Positions 18,935 through 32,057 of a stretch of 34,909 bases of DNA are shown one piece after another (positions within the stretch are counted from its first letter, which is position 1; each line of letters starts with the position of its first letter). The position numbers were made by a program, and so were the translations under genes. A model generated the notes under the pieces. That model had not been told where the DNA came from, did not search any database, and saw nothing but the letters and a program-made list of their open reading frames with translations. The DNA comes from Cyanobium sp. Prado107 (GTDB lineage: Bacteria; Cyanobacteriota; Cyanobacteriia; PCC-6307; Cyanobiaceae). The DNA is taken from the NCBI GenBank assembly GCA_025454305.1, contig JALOOQ010000004.1, forward strand, positions 1 to 34,909. Reading direction: 5' to 3'.

Positions 18935-20271
18935 GGCAGGAGCACCTGCAGGGGGGCTGCCGGCCGTTCGTCCGCCGGCATCGCGCCATGACCCTCGAGC
19001 CAGTGCCGCACCAGCGGATCGCTGGCCATCAGCCGGCGCCGCAGGGCGCCCGGCTGGCCACCCCGTTCACCGCGCCGCAGCAGCTCGCGCGCCGCCAGCC
19101 GCCCGGTGCGGCGGGTGGTGTGCACCGCCAGGGCGGCCTGGGCCAGGGCCACCGGTGCCGCCGGTGCCAGGCTGAGGCCGCCGCTGAGGGGCGCCGCCAG
19201 CAGCAGCAGCTGTCGCAGGGCTCCCAGCATCAGCTGGATGCCGATCTGGGCACCGCCGATCAGGGCGTTGTGGCGGGACAGCTGGCCGAGCAGGTCCCGG
19301 GCTGCCGCCGGGTCCATCGGCAGTCCGTAGAGCTGGCAGAGCTGGCCCACCAGGGCGGCGTCGCAGGCCAGGCTCCCGGCCAGATCCAGCAGCAGCAGGG
19401 GATTGGCGGCCAGGCCCGCAGCCTTCAGAGCCGCATAGCGGCCGATCAGGCCCTGGGCGGCCTGGCGTCCGTGCCCCAGGCGGCCCTGGTGCAGCTGCCG
19501 CTGGAAGGATTCGGCGGCCCGCAGGCTGTTGAGGGCGAGCAGCAGCTCCCCCTGCTCCTCGAGCAGCGCCAGCAGGTGGCGCCGCAGCGGCTCAATCTGC
19601 GGCGCCGCCGGGTCGGTGCGCACCCGGCCATCGGCCCGCAGCCGAGCCTGCCGGGGCGCTGCCGCCACCGCCAGCAGGGGCAGCGTCCCGGTTCCTGCGG
19701 CCCCCACGGCCCGCAGCCGCCCGCGGATGCTGGCCTGCAGCTGGCGGCATTCCTCGGCCGACCAGCAGTCGCTGCGGTTGAGCACCGGCAGCAGCGGCTT
19801 GCCGCTGCTCAGCAGTGCCGCGATGGCGTCCTCATCGACCCGGGTGAGGTCGCCATCCAGCACCATCAGCACCAGATCGGCTCCACGGGCCACCCGCGCG
19901 GCCAGGCGTTCCCGTCCGGCTGCGGCGATCTCATCGATTCCCGGCGTGTCCACCAGCTCGACCCGCTCCAGGCTGCCCAGGCTCTGGAGCCAGCCGGCCG
20001 TCTGCTGGCGGCGTGTGCAGCCATGGGCCACGTCGGTGGCGAAGGCCGGCTCCCCCAGCAGGGCATTGAGCAGGCTGGACTTGCCCACGCCCACCCGGCC
20101 GAACACCGCCACCCGCAGGTGTCGCCGCTCCAGCCGGTCCAGCTGCCGGTCCAGCACAGCCAGGGACCCCGCCAGCAGACTGCGCTCACGGCCGCTGAGC
20201 GCAAGCTCCCGGCGCCACTGGCGCAGCAGCAGTCTGCAGCGCTCGGCAGCCGGGGGGGGGCTGCCATCCAT
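18931..20271 (-). CDS. Dynamin-like/Era-type GTPase with C-terminal DUF697-like domain
   Basis: A 446-aa GTP-binding protein. G1 is GRVGVGKSS (58-66), G3 DTPG (108-111), and G4 is NRSD (165-168) in place of NKxD. The N-terminus is a charged helical stretch. The C-terminal half (about 285-420) is alpha-helical with hydrophobic segments (LIGGAQIGIQLMLGALRQLLLLAAP) and resembles the DUF697/YcjF-type membrane-associated domain of cyanobacterial GTPases. The cellular role is unknown; membrane association is inferred. Its ATG (20271) overlaps the stop of the CNNM-like gene (ATGA) and its stop overlaps the nadD start, so all three are translationally coupled. Confidence 0.88.
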   Translation of the reverse strand: MDGSPPPAAERCRLLLRQWRRELALSGRERSLLAGSLAVLDRQLDRLERRHLRVAVFGRVGVGKSSLLNALLGEPAFATDVAHGCTRRQQTAGWLQSLGSLERVELVDTPGIDEIAAAGRERLAARVARGADLVLMVLDGDLTRVDEDAIAALLSSGKPLLPVLNRSDCWSAEECRQLQASIRGRLRAVGAAGTGTLPLLAVAAAPRQARLRADGRVRTDPAAPQIEPLRRHLLALLEEQGELLLALNSLRAAESFQRQLHQGRLGHGRQAAQGLIGRYAALKAAGLAANPLLLLDLAGSLACDAALVGQLCQLYGLPMDPAAARDLLGQLSRHNALIGGAQIGIQLMLGALRQLLLLAAPLSGGLSLAPAAPVALAQAALAVHTTRRTGRLAARELLRRGERGGQPGALRRRLMASDPLVRHWLEGHGAMPADERPAAPLQVLLP

Positions 20272-21284
20272 CAGCCGGCCTCCTGATCGACGCTCTGGGG
20301 CCGGCGCCACCAGCCGGCCAGCACACCCAGCACCGCTTCGGCGCCGATCACCCCCACGAAGCCGCCGAACTCGTCCACCACCACGCGCACGCCACCGCTG
20401 TTGCGCCGGAAACCGGTGAGCAGCCGGTCGGCGCGGATCATCTCCGGCACATACTCCACCGGTTCGCTGAGCTCTGCGGGAGTCTGGGCGCCCTGGCCCT
20501 GGAGCAGCGCTGTGAGCAGCCGCTCGCGACTGGCCACGCCCACGACTTCGTCGACTTCCTCGCCCAGCACCACCCACCAGGGGGCGTGGTTGGCCAGCAG
20601 CTGAGACCGGGCGGATTCCAGCCGTTCGACGGCGGCGAGCGTGGGTGCGGCCACTCGTGGCGTCATCAGATCCCGGGCGGTGAGGTCGTTGAGCTGGAAC
20701 ACCTTGGCGATCATGGCGGCCTCGTCGGCCTCGATCTGCCCCTTCTGGGATCCCAGCCGCGCCAGCAGGCGGATCTCGTTCTCGTCGGTGCTCAGCTCGT
20801 TCTCGGCGCTGATCGCCGGCAGCAGCCGTTCCAGCAGCAGCACCAGCGGTCGCATCACCAGTCCCACCACGTGCAGCAGAGGCGCGCTGGCCAGGGCCAC
20901 CGGCAGTGCCAGACGGCTGCCCACGGCCTTGGGCAGGATCTCACCCAGCAGCATCACCAGCACCGTGAGGCCCACGGAGAACAGGGGCAGGCCGAGGCCT
21001 TCGATGCCCCGCCGCTGAAACACCTGGGCGGCGACGGCGCCCAGCATCAGGCTGCCGCCGATGTTGAAGCCGTTGTTGGCGATCACGAGCACGGCCAGGG
21101 TGCGGCCGAGCCGTTGCCGCAACTGCTCCAGCCGGAGGGCACCTCTCACCGGCCGGGGCCGCTGCGCCAGTTCGTGGATGCGCACCGGGTTCACCGTGAG
21201 CAGCGCAGCCTCCACCCCGGAGCAGAGCGCTGAGCCGGCCAGCACCACCAGCACCAGCAGGGCCAGGACCAGCAGGTCGTTCAT
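20271..21284 (-). CDS. CNNM/CorC family membrane protein (DUF21 plus CBS domains)
   Basis: A 337-aa protein with an N-terminal DUF21 membrane domain: three or four helices, SALCSGVEAALLTVNPVRI near the start and GEILPKAVGSRLALPVA in the middle. A linker with the EGLIEADE-like signature (SQKGQIEADEAAMIAKVFQL) and DLMTPRVAAPTL leads into a CBS pair (about 210-325). It lacks the C-terminal CorC_HlyC domain, so it is the short form. Family members have been linked to Mg2+ or Co2+ transport. ATG 21284 gives the family start MNDLLVLALL; the upstream nine residues are not conserved. It heads the minus-strand run that ends at the antiporter. Confidence 0.9.
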   Translation of the reverse strand: MNDLLVLALLVLVVLAGSALCSGVEAALLTVNPVRIHELAQRPRPVRGALRLEQLRQRLGRTLAVLVIANNGFNIGGSLMLGAVAAQVFQRRGIEGLGLPLFSVGLTVLVMLLGEILPKAVGSRLALPVALASAPLLHVVGLVMRPLVLLLERLLPAISAENELSTDENEIRLLARLGSQKGQIEADEAAMIAKVFQLNDLTARDLMTPRVAAPTLAAVERLESARSQLLANHAPWWVVLGEEVDEVVGVASRERLLTALLQGQGAQTPAELSEPVEYVPEMIRADRLLTGFRRNSGGVRVVVDEFGGFVGVIGAEAVLGVLAGWWRRPQSVDQEAG

Positions 21285-21325
21285 GGGGTGGGTGGGCCCT
21301 GGGCCATGCACCCATTAAATCGGTC

Positions 21326-22676
21326 GTGGCGACGATTGCTCCAGACTGGACGCCAGTTGCGCTGCGGCAGGGGGTTCGCGTTCCGTTGATCAGCACCCAG
21401 ATCTATGCCCAGCGTCGCGACCGTTTCCTGCAGCGGCTCGGGAGTGTGGCTGCGGTGATTCCCGCGGGCCCCCTGGTGACCCACCACGCCGACACCGAGT
21501 ATCCGTTCCGCCAGAACAGCGATTTCTGGTATCTCACCGGTTTCGATGAACCCGATGCGGTGGCCCTGCTGCTGCCCCACCGGCCCCCCGGCGAACGCTT
21601 CGTGCTGTTCGTGCAGCCCCGGGACCCCGGTGCTGAGGTGTGGACCGGCTTCCGCTGGGGTACGGAAGGGGCCGTGGAGCGCTTCGGCGCGGACATCGCC
21701 CATCCCCTCGCTGAGCTGTCCGAGCGTCTGGCCGACTACCTCAGTGGCGCCGAGGGCATCGCCTTCCGGATCGGTCGGCATCCCAGGGTGGAACCCCTGG
21801 TGCTTTCCGCCTGGGCGCGGCAGCTGGACCGTGCCCCTCGCAGCGGTACCGCCGCGCTGGGACTGGTGGCCCCCTGCCCGATGCTGCATGAGCTGCGGCT
21901 GTGCAAGCAGCCTGAGGAGCTGGAGCGGATGCGTGAGGCCTGCCGTATCTCCGCCGAAGCCCATGAACTCGCCCGGGAGGTGGCCCGGCCGGGCCTGAAC
22001 GAGCGTCAGGTGCAGGCGGTGATCGAACAGCACTTTCTGGAGCGGGGGGCGCGAGGGCCGGCCTATGGCTCGATCGTGGCCGGAGGTGACAATGCCTGCG
22101 TGCTCCACTACACCGCCAACAGCGCCCCGCTGCGCGACGGGGATCTGCTGCTGATCGATGCCGGTTGCTCGCTGCAGGACTACTACAACGGCGACATCAC
22201 CCGCACCTTCCCCGTGAACGGGCGCTTCTCTCCCGAGCAGAGAGATCTGTACGACCTGGTTCTGGCCGCCCAGGAAGCGGCCGTGGCGGCCGTGGCGCCG
22301 GGACAGACGGCCGAGGGGGTGCATGACACCGCCGTGCGGGTGCTGGTGGAGGGGCTGGTGGAACTCGGTCTGCTCAGCGGCGATGTGGAGGGGATCATCG
22401 AGCGTGGCGCCTACCGGCACCTCTACATGCACCGCACCGGCCATTGGCTGGGCCTCGATGTGCATGACGTGGGTGCCTACCGCCTCGGTGAGCACCCCGT
22501 GAAGCTGGAGCCCGGCATGGTCCTCACGGTGGAGCCGGGGCTCTACGTGAGTGACCGCCTGCCGGTGCCCGACGATCAGCCCCCCATCGGGGAGCGCTGG
22601 AAAGGCATCGGCATCCGCATCGAGGACGACGTGGCCGTCAACGAGCACGGCCACGAGGTGCTCACCGCCGCCGCCC

Positions 22677-22705
<29 letters not shown>
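21326..22705 (+). CDS. pepP: Xaa-Pro aminopeptidase (aminopeptidase P)
   Basis: Removes N-terminal residues before proline. The 459-aa protein has the N-terminal AMP_N domain (NSDFWYLTGFDEPDAV) and a pita-bread metallopeptidase domain with all five metal ligands: Asp278 and Asp290, His373 (TGHWLGLDVHD), Glu403 (TVEPGLY) and Glu433 (RIEDD). The GTG start at 21326 is only six bases after a -10-like CATTAAAT (21313-21320), so translation may really begin at an in-frame TTG at 21386 (ISTQIYAQRRDRF), which still keeps the whole AMP_N domain. Its 3' end overlaps the opposite-strand HAD gene by 29 bases. Confidence 0.95.
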
Positions 22706-24057
<1,352 letters not shown>

Positions 24058-24082
24058 GCTGTGGGCGCCATGCGTTCTGGAC

Positions 24083-24105
24083 AGCGCCCTTCGGGGCGCT
24101 TTTTT
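24083..24105 (+). terminator. Rho-independent terminator of the PSRP-3 gene
   Basis: AGCGCCC (24083-24089), a TTCG tetraloop and GGGCGCT (24094-24100) are followed by a run of T to 24105. This is a textbook intrinsic terminator with an extra-stable UUCG loop, 44 bases past the stop. Confidence 0.93.
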
Positions 24106-24178
24106 ACGGCCTTGTTCCTGGTCCCTGCAGTGGGTGAGCGCAACCGCTGCCTCAACACAGAACAAGACCAGACCACAG

Positions 24179-24203
24179 AAAAAGCCATCCCCGCGAGGAT
24201 GGC
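24179..24203 (-). terminator. Rho-independent terminator of atpD-atpC
   Basis: On the minus strand GCCATCC, a 6-nt loop and GGATGGC (complement of 24184-24203) are followed by five U (complement of 24179-24183). It lies 27 bases past the epsilon stop and ends the beta-epsilon operon, facing the PSRP-3 terminator. Confidence 0.9.
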
Positions 24204-24229
24204 ATCAGCTGGTGAAGCAGGTGGATCGT

Positions 24230-24637
24230 TCAGACCGCCTTGCTGGCCTGGAGCCAGGCCCGGGCCCGGGCCAGTTCCTGACCGGCCTTGATCTTCTCGG
24301 TGCTGGGGGGCTGGCCTTCATAGGTGCCGGCAGACTGGCGGGCAGCCTCGAAAGCCGCCTCCGCAGCCGCCGTGTCGATGCTGCTGCCCAGTGCGGCACC
24401 GTTGACGAGCACGGTGACCTCGTCGGCCTCCACCTCGGCAAAGCCGCCGAGCAGGGCGATCGTCTTCCACTCGCCACCGTCACGGAGGCGCATGACTCCG
24501 GTCTCGAGGGCGGTGAGGAGGCTGATGTGACCGGGAAGGATGCCCACCTGGCCGGTGGTGCAGGGCAGGATCACCTCGTCGGCGCTGCCATCGAAGACGC
24601 TCTGATCTGGGGCCAGAACGCGAAGGGTGAGAGTCAT
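24230..24637 (-). CDS. atpC: F0F1 ATP synthase subunit epsilon
   Basis: The 135-aa epsilon subunit binds the gamma shaft and c-ring and can inhibit ATP hydrolysis. It has the N-terminal beta sandwich (LTLRVLAPDQSVFDGSADEV, then GQVGILPGHISLLTALETG) and a C-terminal helical hairpin. Length and motif spacing are normal for cyanobacteria. It follows atpD by 32 bases on the same strand, with a hairpin over the atpD stop. Confidence 0.96.
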   Translation of the reverse strand: MTLTLRVLAPDQSVFDGSADEVILPCTTGQVGILPGHISLLTALETGVMRLRDGGEWKTIALLGGFAEVEADEVTVLVNGAALGSSIDTAAAEAAFEAARQSAGTYEGQPPSTEKIKAGQELARARAWLQASKAV

Positions 24638-24661
24638 GGATGGGGTTCCTCAGGACAACCG

Positions 24662-26217
<1,556 letters not shown>

Positions 26218-26336
26218 TTACCACCGGGCCCATGCGTCCGGCCTGAAAGCCCTCCCTCCGGCCAGCCCCTTCGGCCGGTGTGGTTCGGTCACCCGCACAG
26301 CGCTGCGCTGGTGCCTTGCGGGCGCTCCGGCATAAA

Positions 26337-26363
26337 TTGGCACTCGCGGAGGAGGAGTGCCAG
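26337..26363 (+). promoter_or_regulatory. CIRCE operator upstream of groES
   Basis: TTGGCACTC (26337-26345), nine bases, GAGTGCCAG (26355-26363). This is the CIRCE inverted repeat (consensus TTAGCACTC-N9-GAGTGCTAA) with eight of nine pairs matched, the site for the heat-shock repressor HrcA. It is 82 bases before the groES start and overlaps the presumed transcription start, where repressor binding would block RNA polymerase. Confidence 0.93.
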
Positions 26364-26404
26364 CTCCGAGGGCTTCGGCCCGCTTAGCGGCCCCCCTTCC
26401 CGCA

Positions 26405-26423
26405 ATGGCGTCCGTGACGCCAT
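26405..26423 (+). other. Perfect hairpin in the groES 5' leader
   Basis: ATGGCGTC (26405-26412), loop CGT, GACGCCAT (26416-26423): a perfect 8-bp stem with a 3-nt loop, 22 bases before the groES ATG. It would be in the mRNA leader. A role in translation control or mRNA stability under heat is possible but not shown; no T-tract follows, so it is not a terminator. Confidence 0.6.
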
Positions 26424-26445
26424 GTCGTTGCTGTCGCATTGATCC

Positions 26446-26757
26446 ATGGCTGCTGTTTCCCTCAGCGTTTCCACTGTCAAACCCCTTGGAGACCGCATTT
26501 TCATCAAGGTCTCCGAGTCTGAAGAAAAGACTGCCGGCGGCATCCTGCTGCCCGACACCGCCAAGGAGAAGCCCCAGGTGGGCGAGGTGGTGCAGGTTGG
26601 CCCCGGCAAGCGCAACGAAGACGGCACCCGCCAGGCTCCCGAGGTGAGCGTGGGCGACAAGGTGCTCTACAGCAAGTACGCCGGCACCGACATCAAGCTC
26701 GGCGCCGATGAGTACGTGCTGCTGTCCGAGAAGGACATTCTGGCTGTCGTCAACTGA
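26446..26757 (+). CDS. groES: Co-chaperonin GroES
   Basis: The 103-aa lid protein of the GroEL chamber. [33 protein letters not shown] contains the mobile-loop signature, and [16 protein letters not shown] and [14 protein letters not shown] complete the fold. Full length with a short cyanobacterial N-terminal extension. It is the first gene of the CIRCE-controlled groESL operon, 45 bases before groL. Confidence 0.98.
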   Translation: MAAVSLSVSTVKPLGDRIFIKVSESEEKTAGGILLPDTAKEKPQVGEVVQVGPGKRNEDGTRQAPEVSVGDKVLYSKYAGTDIKLGADEYVLLSEKDILAVVN

Positions 26758-28437
<1,680 letters not shown>

Positions 28438-28511
28438 TCGAAACACTGGGGGCCTGGATTCCGCTCCAGGTCTCCAGACCCGTCACCCATGAACACCCTG
28501 CAACCATGAAC

Positions 28512-28540
28512 AAAAGGGAGGGCCACCGCCCTCCTTTTTT
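28512..28540. terminator. Bidirectional terminator between groL and msrB
   Basis: AAAA-GGGAGGGC, loop CACC, GCCCTCC-TTTTTT at 28512-28540. The stem GGAGGGC/GCCCTCC (28517-28523 and 28528-28534) has an A-run before and a T-run after, so it works on the plus strand for groL (75 bases past the stop) and on the minus strand for msrB (about 47 bases past its stop). Confidence 0.92.
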
Positions 28541-28587
28541 CATGCGTTCATTTCTTCATGCGTTCATCCTCCCCGAACGCTCCGCCG

Positions 28588-29091
28588 TCAGTCCGGCCGG
28601 AACGTGAGTGCCACGCCGTTGTTGCAGTAGCGCTTGCCGGTGGGGCGGGGACCGTCGTTGAAGACGTGTCCCTGATGACCGCCGCAGCGGCGGCAATGGT
28701 ATTCGGTGCGCGGCACGATCAGCTTGAAATCGCGCTTGGTGCCGATCGCCTCCGGCAGCGCCGCGAAGAAGCTGGGCCAGCCGGTGCCGCTCTCGTACTT
28801 CGCCCTGGAGCTGAACAGGGGCAGCCCGCAACCGGCACAGAGGTAGGTGCCCGGCCGTTTCTCCCGGTTGAGTGGGCTGGAGAAGGGGGGCTCGGTGCCT
28901 TCCCGCCGGAGCACGGCGTAGCTCTCGGGACTGAGCCGCTCTCGCCATGCACGGTCACTGAGGCGCCAGGCCGGATCCGCGGCCGGGCTTGAGGCATCAG
29001 CTGGTCGGGTGCGGCCCAGGAAGGCCGCCAGTGCGGGGCCCGCGGCGCCCAGACTCAGAGCGGCTAGCAGGATTCGGCGGGTGATCGGCAC
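28588..29091 (-). CDS. msrB: Peptide-methionine (R)-S-oxide reductase with N-terminal export-like segment
   Basis: Reduces methionine-R-sulfoxide in proteins. The 167-aa product has two zinc-binding CxxC pairs (Cys85/Cys88 in CAGC, Cys133/Cys136 in CRRC), the SGTGWPSF motif, GGHQGHVF, and the catalytic Cys156 in KRYCNNGVAL. No cysteine is seen at the usual resolving position in the SGTGWPSF region. The N-terminus, MPITRRILLAALSLGAAGPALA, has a twin arginine followed by a hydrophobic stretch and a possible AxA cleavage site, so export to lumen or periplasm, perhaps by Tat, is likely. GTG start at 29091, five bases after secG. Confidence 0.95.
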   Translation of the reverse strand: MPITRRILLAALSLGAAGPALAAFLGRTRPADASSPAADPAWRLSDRAWRERLSPESYAVLRREGTEPPFSSPLNREKRPGTYLCAGCGLPLFSSRAKYESGTGWPSFFAALPEAIGTKRDFKLIVPRTEYHCRRCGGHQGHVFNDGPRPTGKRYCNNGVALTFRPD

Positions 29092-29096
29092 AGGCC

Positions 29097-29327
29097 TCAG
29101 CCCAGCCAGCCCGCGCTGAGCACCACGGCCAGGGCAAGGAACACCAGCAGCAGCGTCCAGGTGATGCGGTTGAGGGTCTGCTCGGCGCTGCGGGCACTGG
29201 TGAACATCGAGCCACCGCTGGCGGCCAGCCCACCCATGCCGTCACCTTTGGGGCTGTGGAGGAGGACTGTGATGATCAGCAGCAGCGCCGAGGCGAACCA
29301 CACCCAGGTGATCACGGTGGTGAGCAT
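29097..29327 (-). CDS. secG: Preprotein translocase subunit SecG
   Basis: A 76-aa accessory subunit of the SecYEG channel with two membrane helices (about 5-24 and 54-73) around a cytoplasmic loop containing LLHSPKGDGMGGLAASGGSMFTS, the glycine-rich signature of SecG. ATG 29327. It lies 27 bases after gpmI and five before msrB. Confidence 0.95.
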   Translation of the reverse strand: MLTTVITWVWFASALLLIITVLLHSPKGDGMGGLAASGGSMFTSARSAEQTLNRITWTLLLVFLALAVVLSAGWLG

Positions 29328-29354
29328 GGGCGTCGCTGCGGTTCTGCAGCCAGG

Positions 29355-31058
29355 CTAGACGCCCAGGGTCTGGGGCACGCGCGTGGTCGCGGCTGCCACG
29401 GTCGCGGGAACCACCAGCGAGCGGCCCGTCATCGTGTCGGGCTGGGGCAGACCCAGCAGTTCCAGGAGCGTGGGAGCGATGTCGGCCAGGCCTCCTTCGT
29501 CCCGGAGGCGGATGTCGTTGCCGTGCCCGACCAACTTGCGCTGTTCCCCTTCCACCAGAATCACCGGCACCGGATTGGTGGTGTGAGCCGTCCAGGGGCG
29601 TCCGTCAGGCCCTTGCATCACCTCGGCGTTGCCGTGATCGGCTGTGATCAGCATGCTGCCGCCCATCCGGCTCGTGGCTTCCAGCAGCCGGCCCACGCAG
29701 CGGTCGACGGTGCTGATGGCTTCGGTGGTGGCCTCCATGCGGCCTGTGTGCCCCACCATGTCCGGATTGGCGTAGTTGATCACCACCAGTGAATAGATCC
29801 CCTTGCGGATGGCGGCGATGCAGCTGTCGGTGAGTTGCTCGGCCGACATGGCCGGAGCCTGGTCGTAGGTGGCCACCCGCGGCGAGGGCACCAGATGGCG
29901 GTCTTCCCCCGGGAAGGCCTGCTCGATGCCGCCGTTCATGAAGTAGGTGACATGCGGATATTTCTCGGTTTCCGCCGTGCGGAACTGGCGCAGCCCCGCC
30001 TCCGACACCACCTGTCCCAGCAGCCCGTCCAGGGACTCGGGCGGGAAGGCCACGGCCACGGGCAGCCCCTTTTCGTACTGGGTGAAGGTCACCACATCCA
30101 GGTCGGGGATCAAGGTGCGCGGGAAACAGGCGAAGTCAGGCATCACCAGAGCCCGGATCAATTGCCGCACGCGATCCGGACGGAAGTTGAAGCACACCAG
30201 GCCATCGCCGGCCTTCACCACCCCGTCGCTGAGACGCAGTGGTTCGATGAACTCATCGCCGATCTCCTCTCCGTAGGAGGCCTCAATGGCTTCGGCCGCG
30301 CTGAGGGGGTAAACCGGCCCGGCCTCGGTGAGCAGCCGGTAGGCCTTTTCGGTGCGCTCCCAGCGGCTGTCCCGGTCCATGGCCCAGTAGCGGCCGCAGA
30401 GGGTGGCGATGCGGCCGACGCCGGCGTCCTCGATCTGCTGCTCCACCCGTGCGATGAAGCCCGGGGCGCTGTTGGGGGCTGTGTCGCGACCATCGGTGAT
30501 CGCATGCACACACACATCGCGGAGACCGCGAGCTGCGGCCCACTCCAGCAGTCCAGCGAGGTGTTCGATGTGGCTGTGGACCCCGCCGTCGGAGCACAGG
30601 CCGATCAGGTGCAGGGTGCCGCCGGTGGCGATCAGCCGGTCGCCGAGTGCATTGAGCGCGGGGTTGGCGGCCAGGGATCCATCGCGCACCGCCTGGCTGA
30701 TGCGCACCAGTTCCTGGCGGATGATGCGGCCGCTGCCGATGGTGAGATGCCCCACCTCCGAATTGCCCATCTGGTCATCGGGCAGACCCACTGCAGCGCC
30801 GCTGGCTTCGATCAGCGTGTGGGGGTAGGCATGCCAGAGGGCATCCATCACCGGGGTGTCGGCGGCCCGGATGGCGTTGTGATCGTCTCCGGGGCGGAAA
30901 CCCCAGCCGTCCAGAATGGTCAGCACCACCGGTGCGACAGGGGTGGATCCGGAGTGTGAGCTTGCGACGGGCGAATCCGGCCTGGGATCGTCGTCCAGGC
31001 TGTTGTTCTTGCCGGTGGTGGAAGGGTTGGCCTGCGGGTGGGCGGGGGAACCTGGCAT
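29355..31058 (-). CDS. gpmI: 2,3-bisphosphoglycerate-independent phosphoglycerate mutase
   Basis: Interconverts 3- and 2-phosphoglycerate in glycolysis with two Mn2+. The 567-aa product has the metal site VLTILDGWG, the phosphoserine Ser100 in [42 protein letters not shown] and [10 protein letters not shown] non-conserved Ser/Pro/Asp-rich N-terminus of about 42 residues precedes the catalytic domain. I chose ATG 31058; a GTG at 31079 in frame would add seven residues but lies inside a tandem repeat. Confidence 0.96.
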   Translation of the reverse strand: MPGSPAHPQANPSTTGKNNSLDDDPRPDSPVASSHSGSTPVAPVVLTILDGWGFRPGDDHNAIRAADTPVMDALWHAYPHTLIEASGAAVGLPDDQMGNSEVGHLTIGSGRIIRQELVRISQAVRDGSLAANPALNALGDRLIATGGTLHLIGLCSDGGVHSHIEHLAGLLEWAAARGLRDVCVHAITDGRDTAPNSAPGFIARVEQQIEDAGVGRIATLCGRYWAMDRDSRWERTEKAYRLLTEAGPVYPLSAAEAIEASYGEEIGDEFIEPLRLSDGVVKAGDGLVCFNFRPDRVRQLIRALVMPDFACFPRTLIPDLDVVTFTQYEKGLPVAVAFPPESLDGLLGQVVSEAGLRQFRTAETEKYPHVTYFMNGGIEQAFPGEDRHLVPSPRVATYDQAPAMSAEQLTDSCIAAIRKGIYSLVVINYANPDMVGHTGRMEATTEAISTVDRCVGRLLEATSRMGGSMLITADHGNAEVMQGPDGRPWTAHTTNPVPVILVEGEQRKLVGHGNDIRLRDEGGLADIAPTLLELLGLPQPDTMTGRSLVVPATVAAATTRVPQTLGV

Positions 31059-31069
31059 CTGGAACGGAC

Positions 31070-31103
31070 TCGAATTCACCGGACTGTCGAATTCACCGGA
31101 CTG
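31070..31103. repeat. Tandem 17-bp repeat between gpmI and pyrR
   Basis: TCGAATTCACCGGACTG occurs twice head to tail at 31070-31086 and 31087-31103. A partial third copy (CGATTCACC) follows at about 31112-31120. It lies just upstream of the gpmI ATG in the divergent gpmI/pyrR region. Each copy contains a GAATTC palindrome. It may be a double regulator site or a chance slip duplication. Confidence 0.85.
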
Positions 31104-31252
31104 CTTTCACCCGATTCACCTCTCGACGCAAGGCGACCGCCTGCGGTAACCAAACCTACAGCCCGCCTGTTGGGGCCCCTTCGCGGCCTGCCATTCAGGT
31201 CAGGCTTTGAGCACACGCTCGCCCCTAGGCTGACCACAGCCGCGATGGCGTC

Positions 31253-31783
31253 ATGGAGCGCCTCGAGATCCTCTCCGGCGCTGAACTGGAACGCACGCTC
31301 GACCGGCTCGCCACCCAGGTGCTCGAGGAGGCCGGGGACAGCCGCAGCCTGGTGCTGCTCGGCATCCCCACCCGCGGGGTGGCTCTGGCCGAGGTGCTGG
31401 GCGTGCATCTCGCCGAGCGCTGCGGCCACCCCGTGGAGAAGGGCAGCCTCGATCCCACCTTCCACCGCGATGACCTGGAACGCATCGGCACACGGCTCGT
31501 GCAGGCCACCGATCTGCCGACGGACCTCGATGGCCGCCATGTGGTTCTCGTGGACGACGTGATCTTCACCGGCCGCACGGTGAGGGCTGCGCTGGATGCG
31601 CTGCAGGCCTGGGGTCGCCCCCGCCGGGTGAGCCTGCTGGTGATGGTGGACCGGGGACACCGGGAGTTGCCCATCCAGCCGGATTTCTGCGGCCGCATCG
31701 TGCCTACCCGGCGGCAGGAGACCATTCAGCTCTGCCTGATGGCTGTCGATGGCGAGGAAGGGGTGTACCTGCTGCGACCCTGA
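31253..31783 (+). CDS. pyrR: PyrR, pyrimidine operon regulator / uracil phosphoribosyltransferase
   Basis: The 176-aa protein has the phosphoribosyltransferase PRPP loop VVLVDDVIFTGRT (97-109), LLGIPTRGVALA, and the PyrR-specific GSLDPTFHRDDL and DRGHRELPIQPDFCGR. In Bacillus PyrR binds RNA to attenuate pyr operons; in cyanobacteria it may act mainly as an enzyme. No pyr gene or PyrR-binding leader is seen nearby. ATG 31253. It converges on ftrV with an 11-base gap. Confidence 0.94.
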   Translation: MERLEILSGAELERTLDRLATQVLEEAGDSRSLVLLGIPTRGVALAEVLGVHLAERCGHPVEKGSLDPTFHRDDLERIGTRLVQATDLPTDLDGRHVVLVDDVIFTGRTVRAALDALQAWGRPRRVSLLVMVDRGHRELPIQPDFCGRIVPTRRQETIQLCLMAVDGEEGVYLLRP

Positions 31784-31794
31784 GCGCGGGATCT

Positions 31795-32013
31795 TCAGGC
31801 CGGCTCCAGCTCATCAGCCCGGAAATGGGCCCGGAACTTGCCGAAGGCCACGATCACCGGAAGTGTGGGGCTGATCACGCGGCCTTTCCAGTCGTTGAGG
31901 ACGGACACCACCTCGCCCTGCTCTCCCTGCAGATCGAACGCCTCGCCGCGGTGCTGGGGATGGTGGTACACGACAACGCTCCGGCAGACCTTCACCTGAT
32001 CTCCTGGCTGCAT
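31795..32013 (-). CDS. ftrV: Ferredoxin-thioredoxin reductase variable (alpha) chain
   Basis: A 72-aa SH3-like subunit that supports the catalytic chain of ferredoxin:thioredoxin reductase, which passes electrons from photosystem I to thioredoxin. VVVYHHPQHRGEAFDLQGEQGEVV and PVIVAFGKFRAHFRADELE are the conserved parts of this family. ATG 32013 fixes the typical start; the frame open further upstream is a shadow. The catalytic chain (ftrC) is not in the window. It is last in a minus-strand run with an Hsp70-like gene. Confidence 0.93.
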   Translation of the reverse strand: MQPGDQVKVCRSVVVYHHPQHRGEAFDLQGEQGEVVSVLNDWKGRVISPTLPVIVAFGKFRAHFRADELEPA

Positions 32014-32057
32014 GGCACCGCGTGGATTCCCGCGCCCAATCCTGTCACGCGGTGGGG

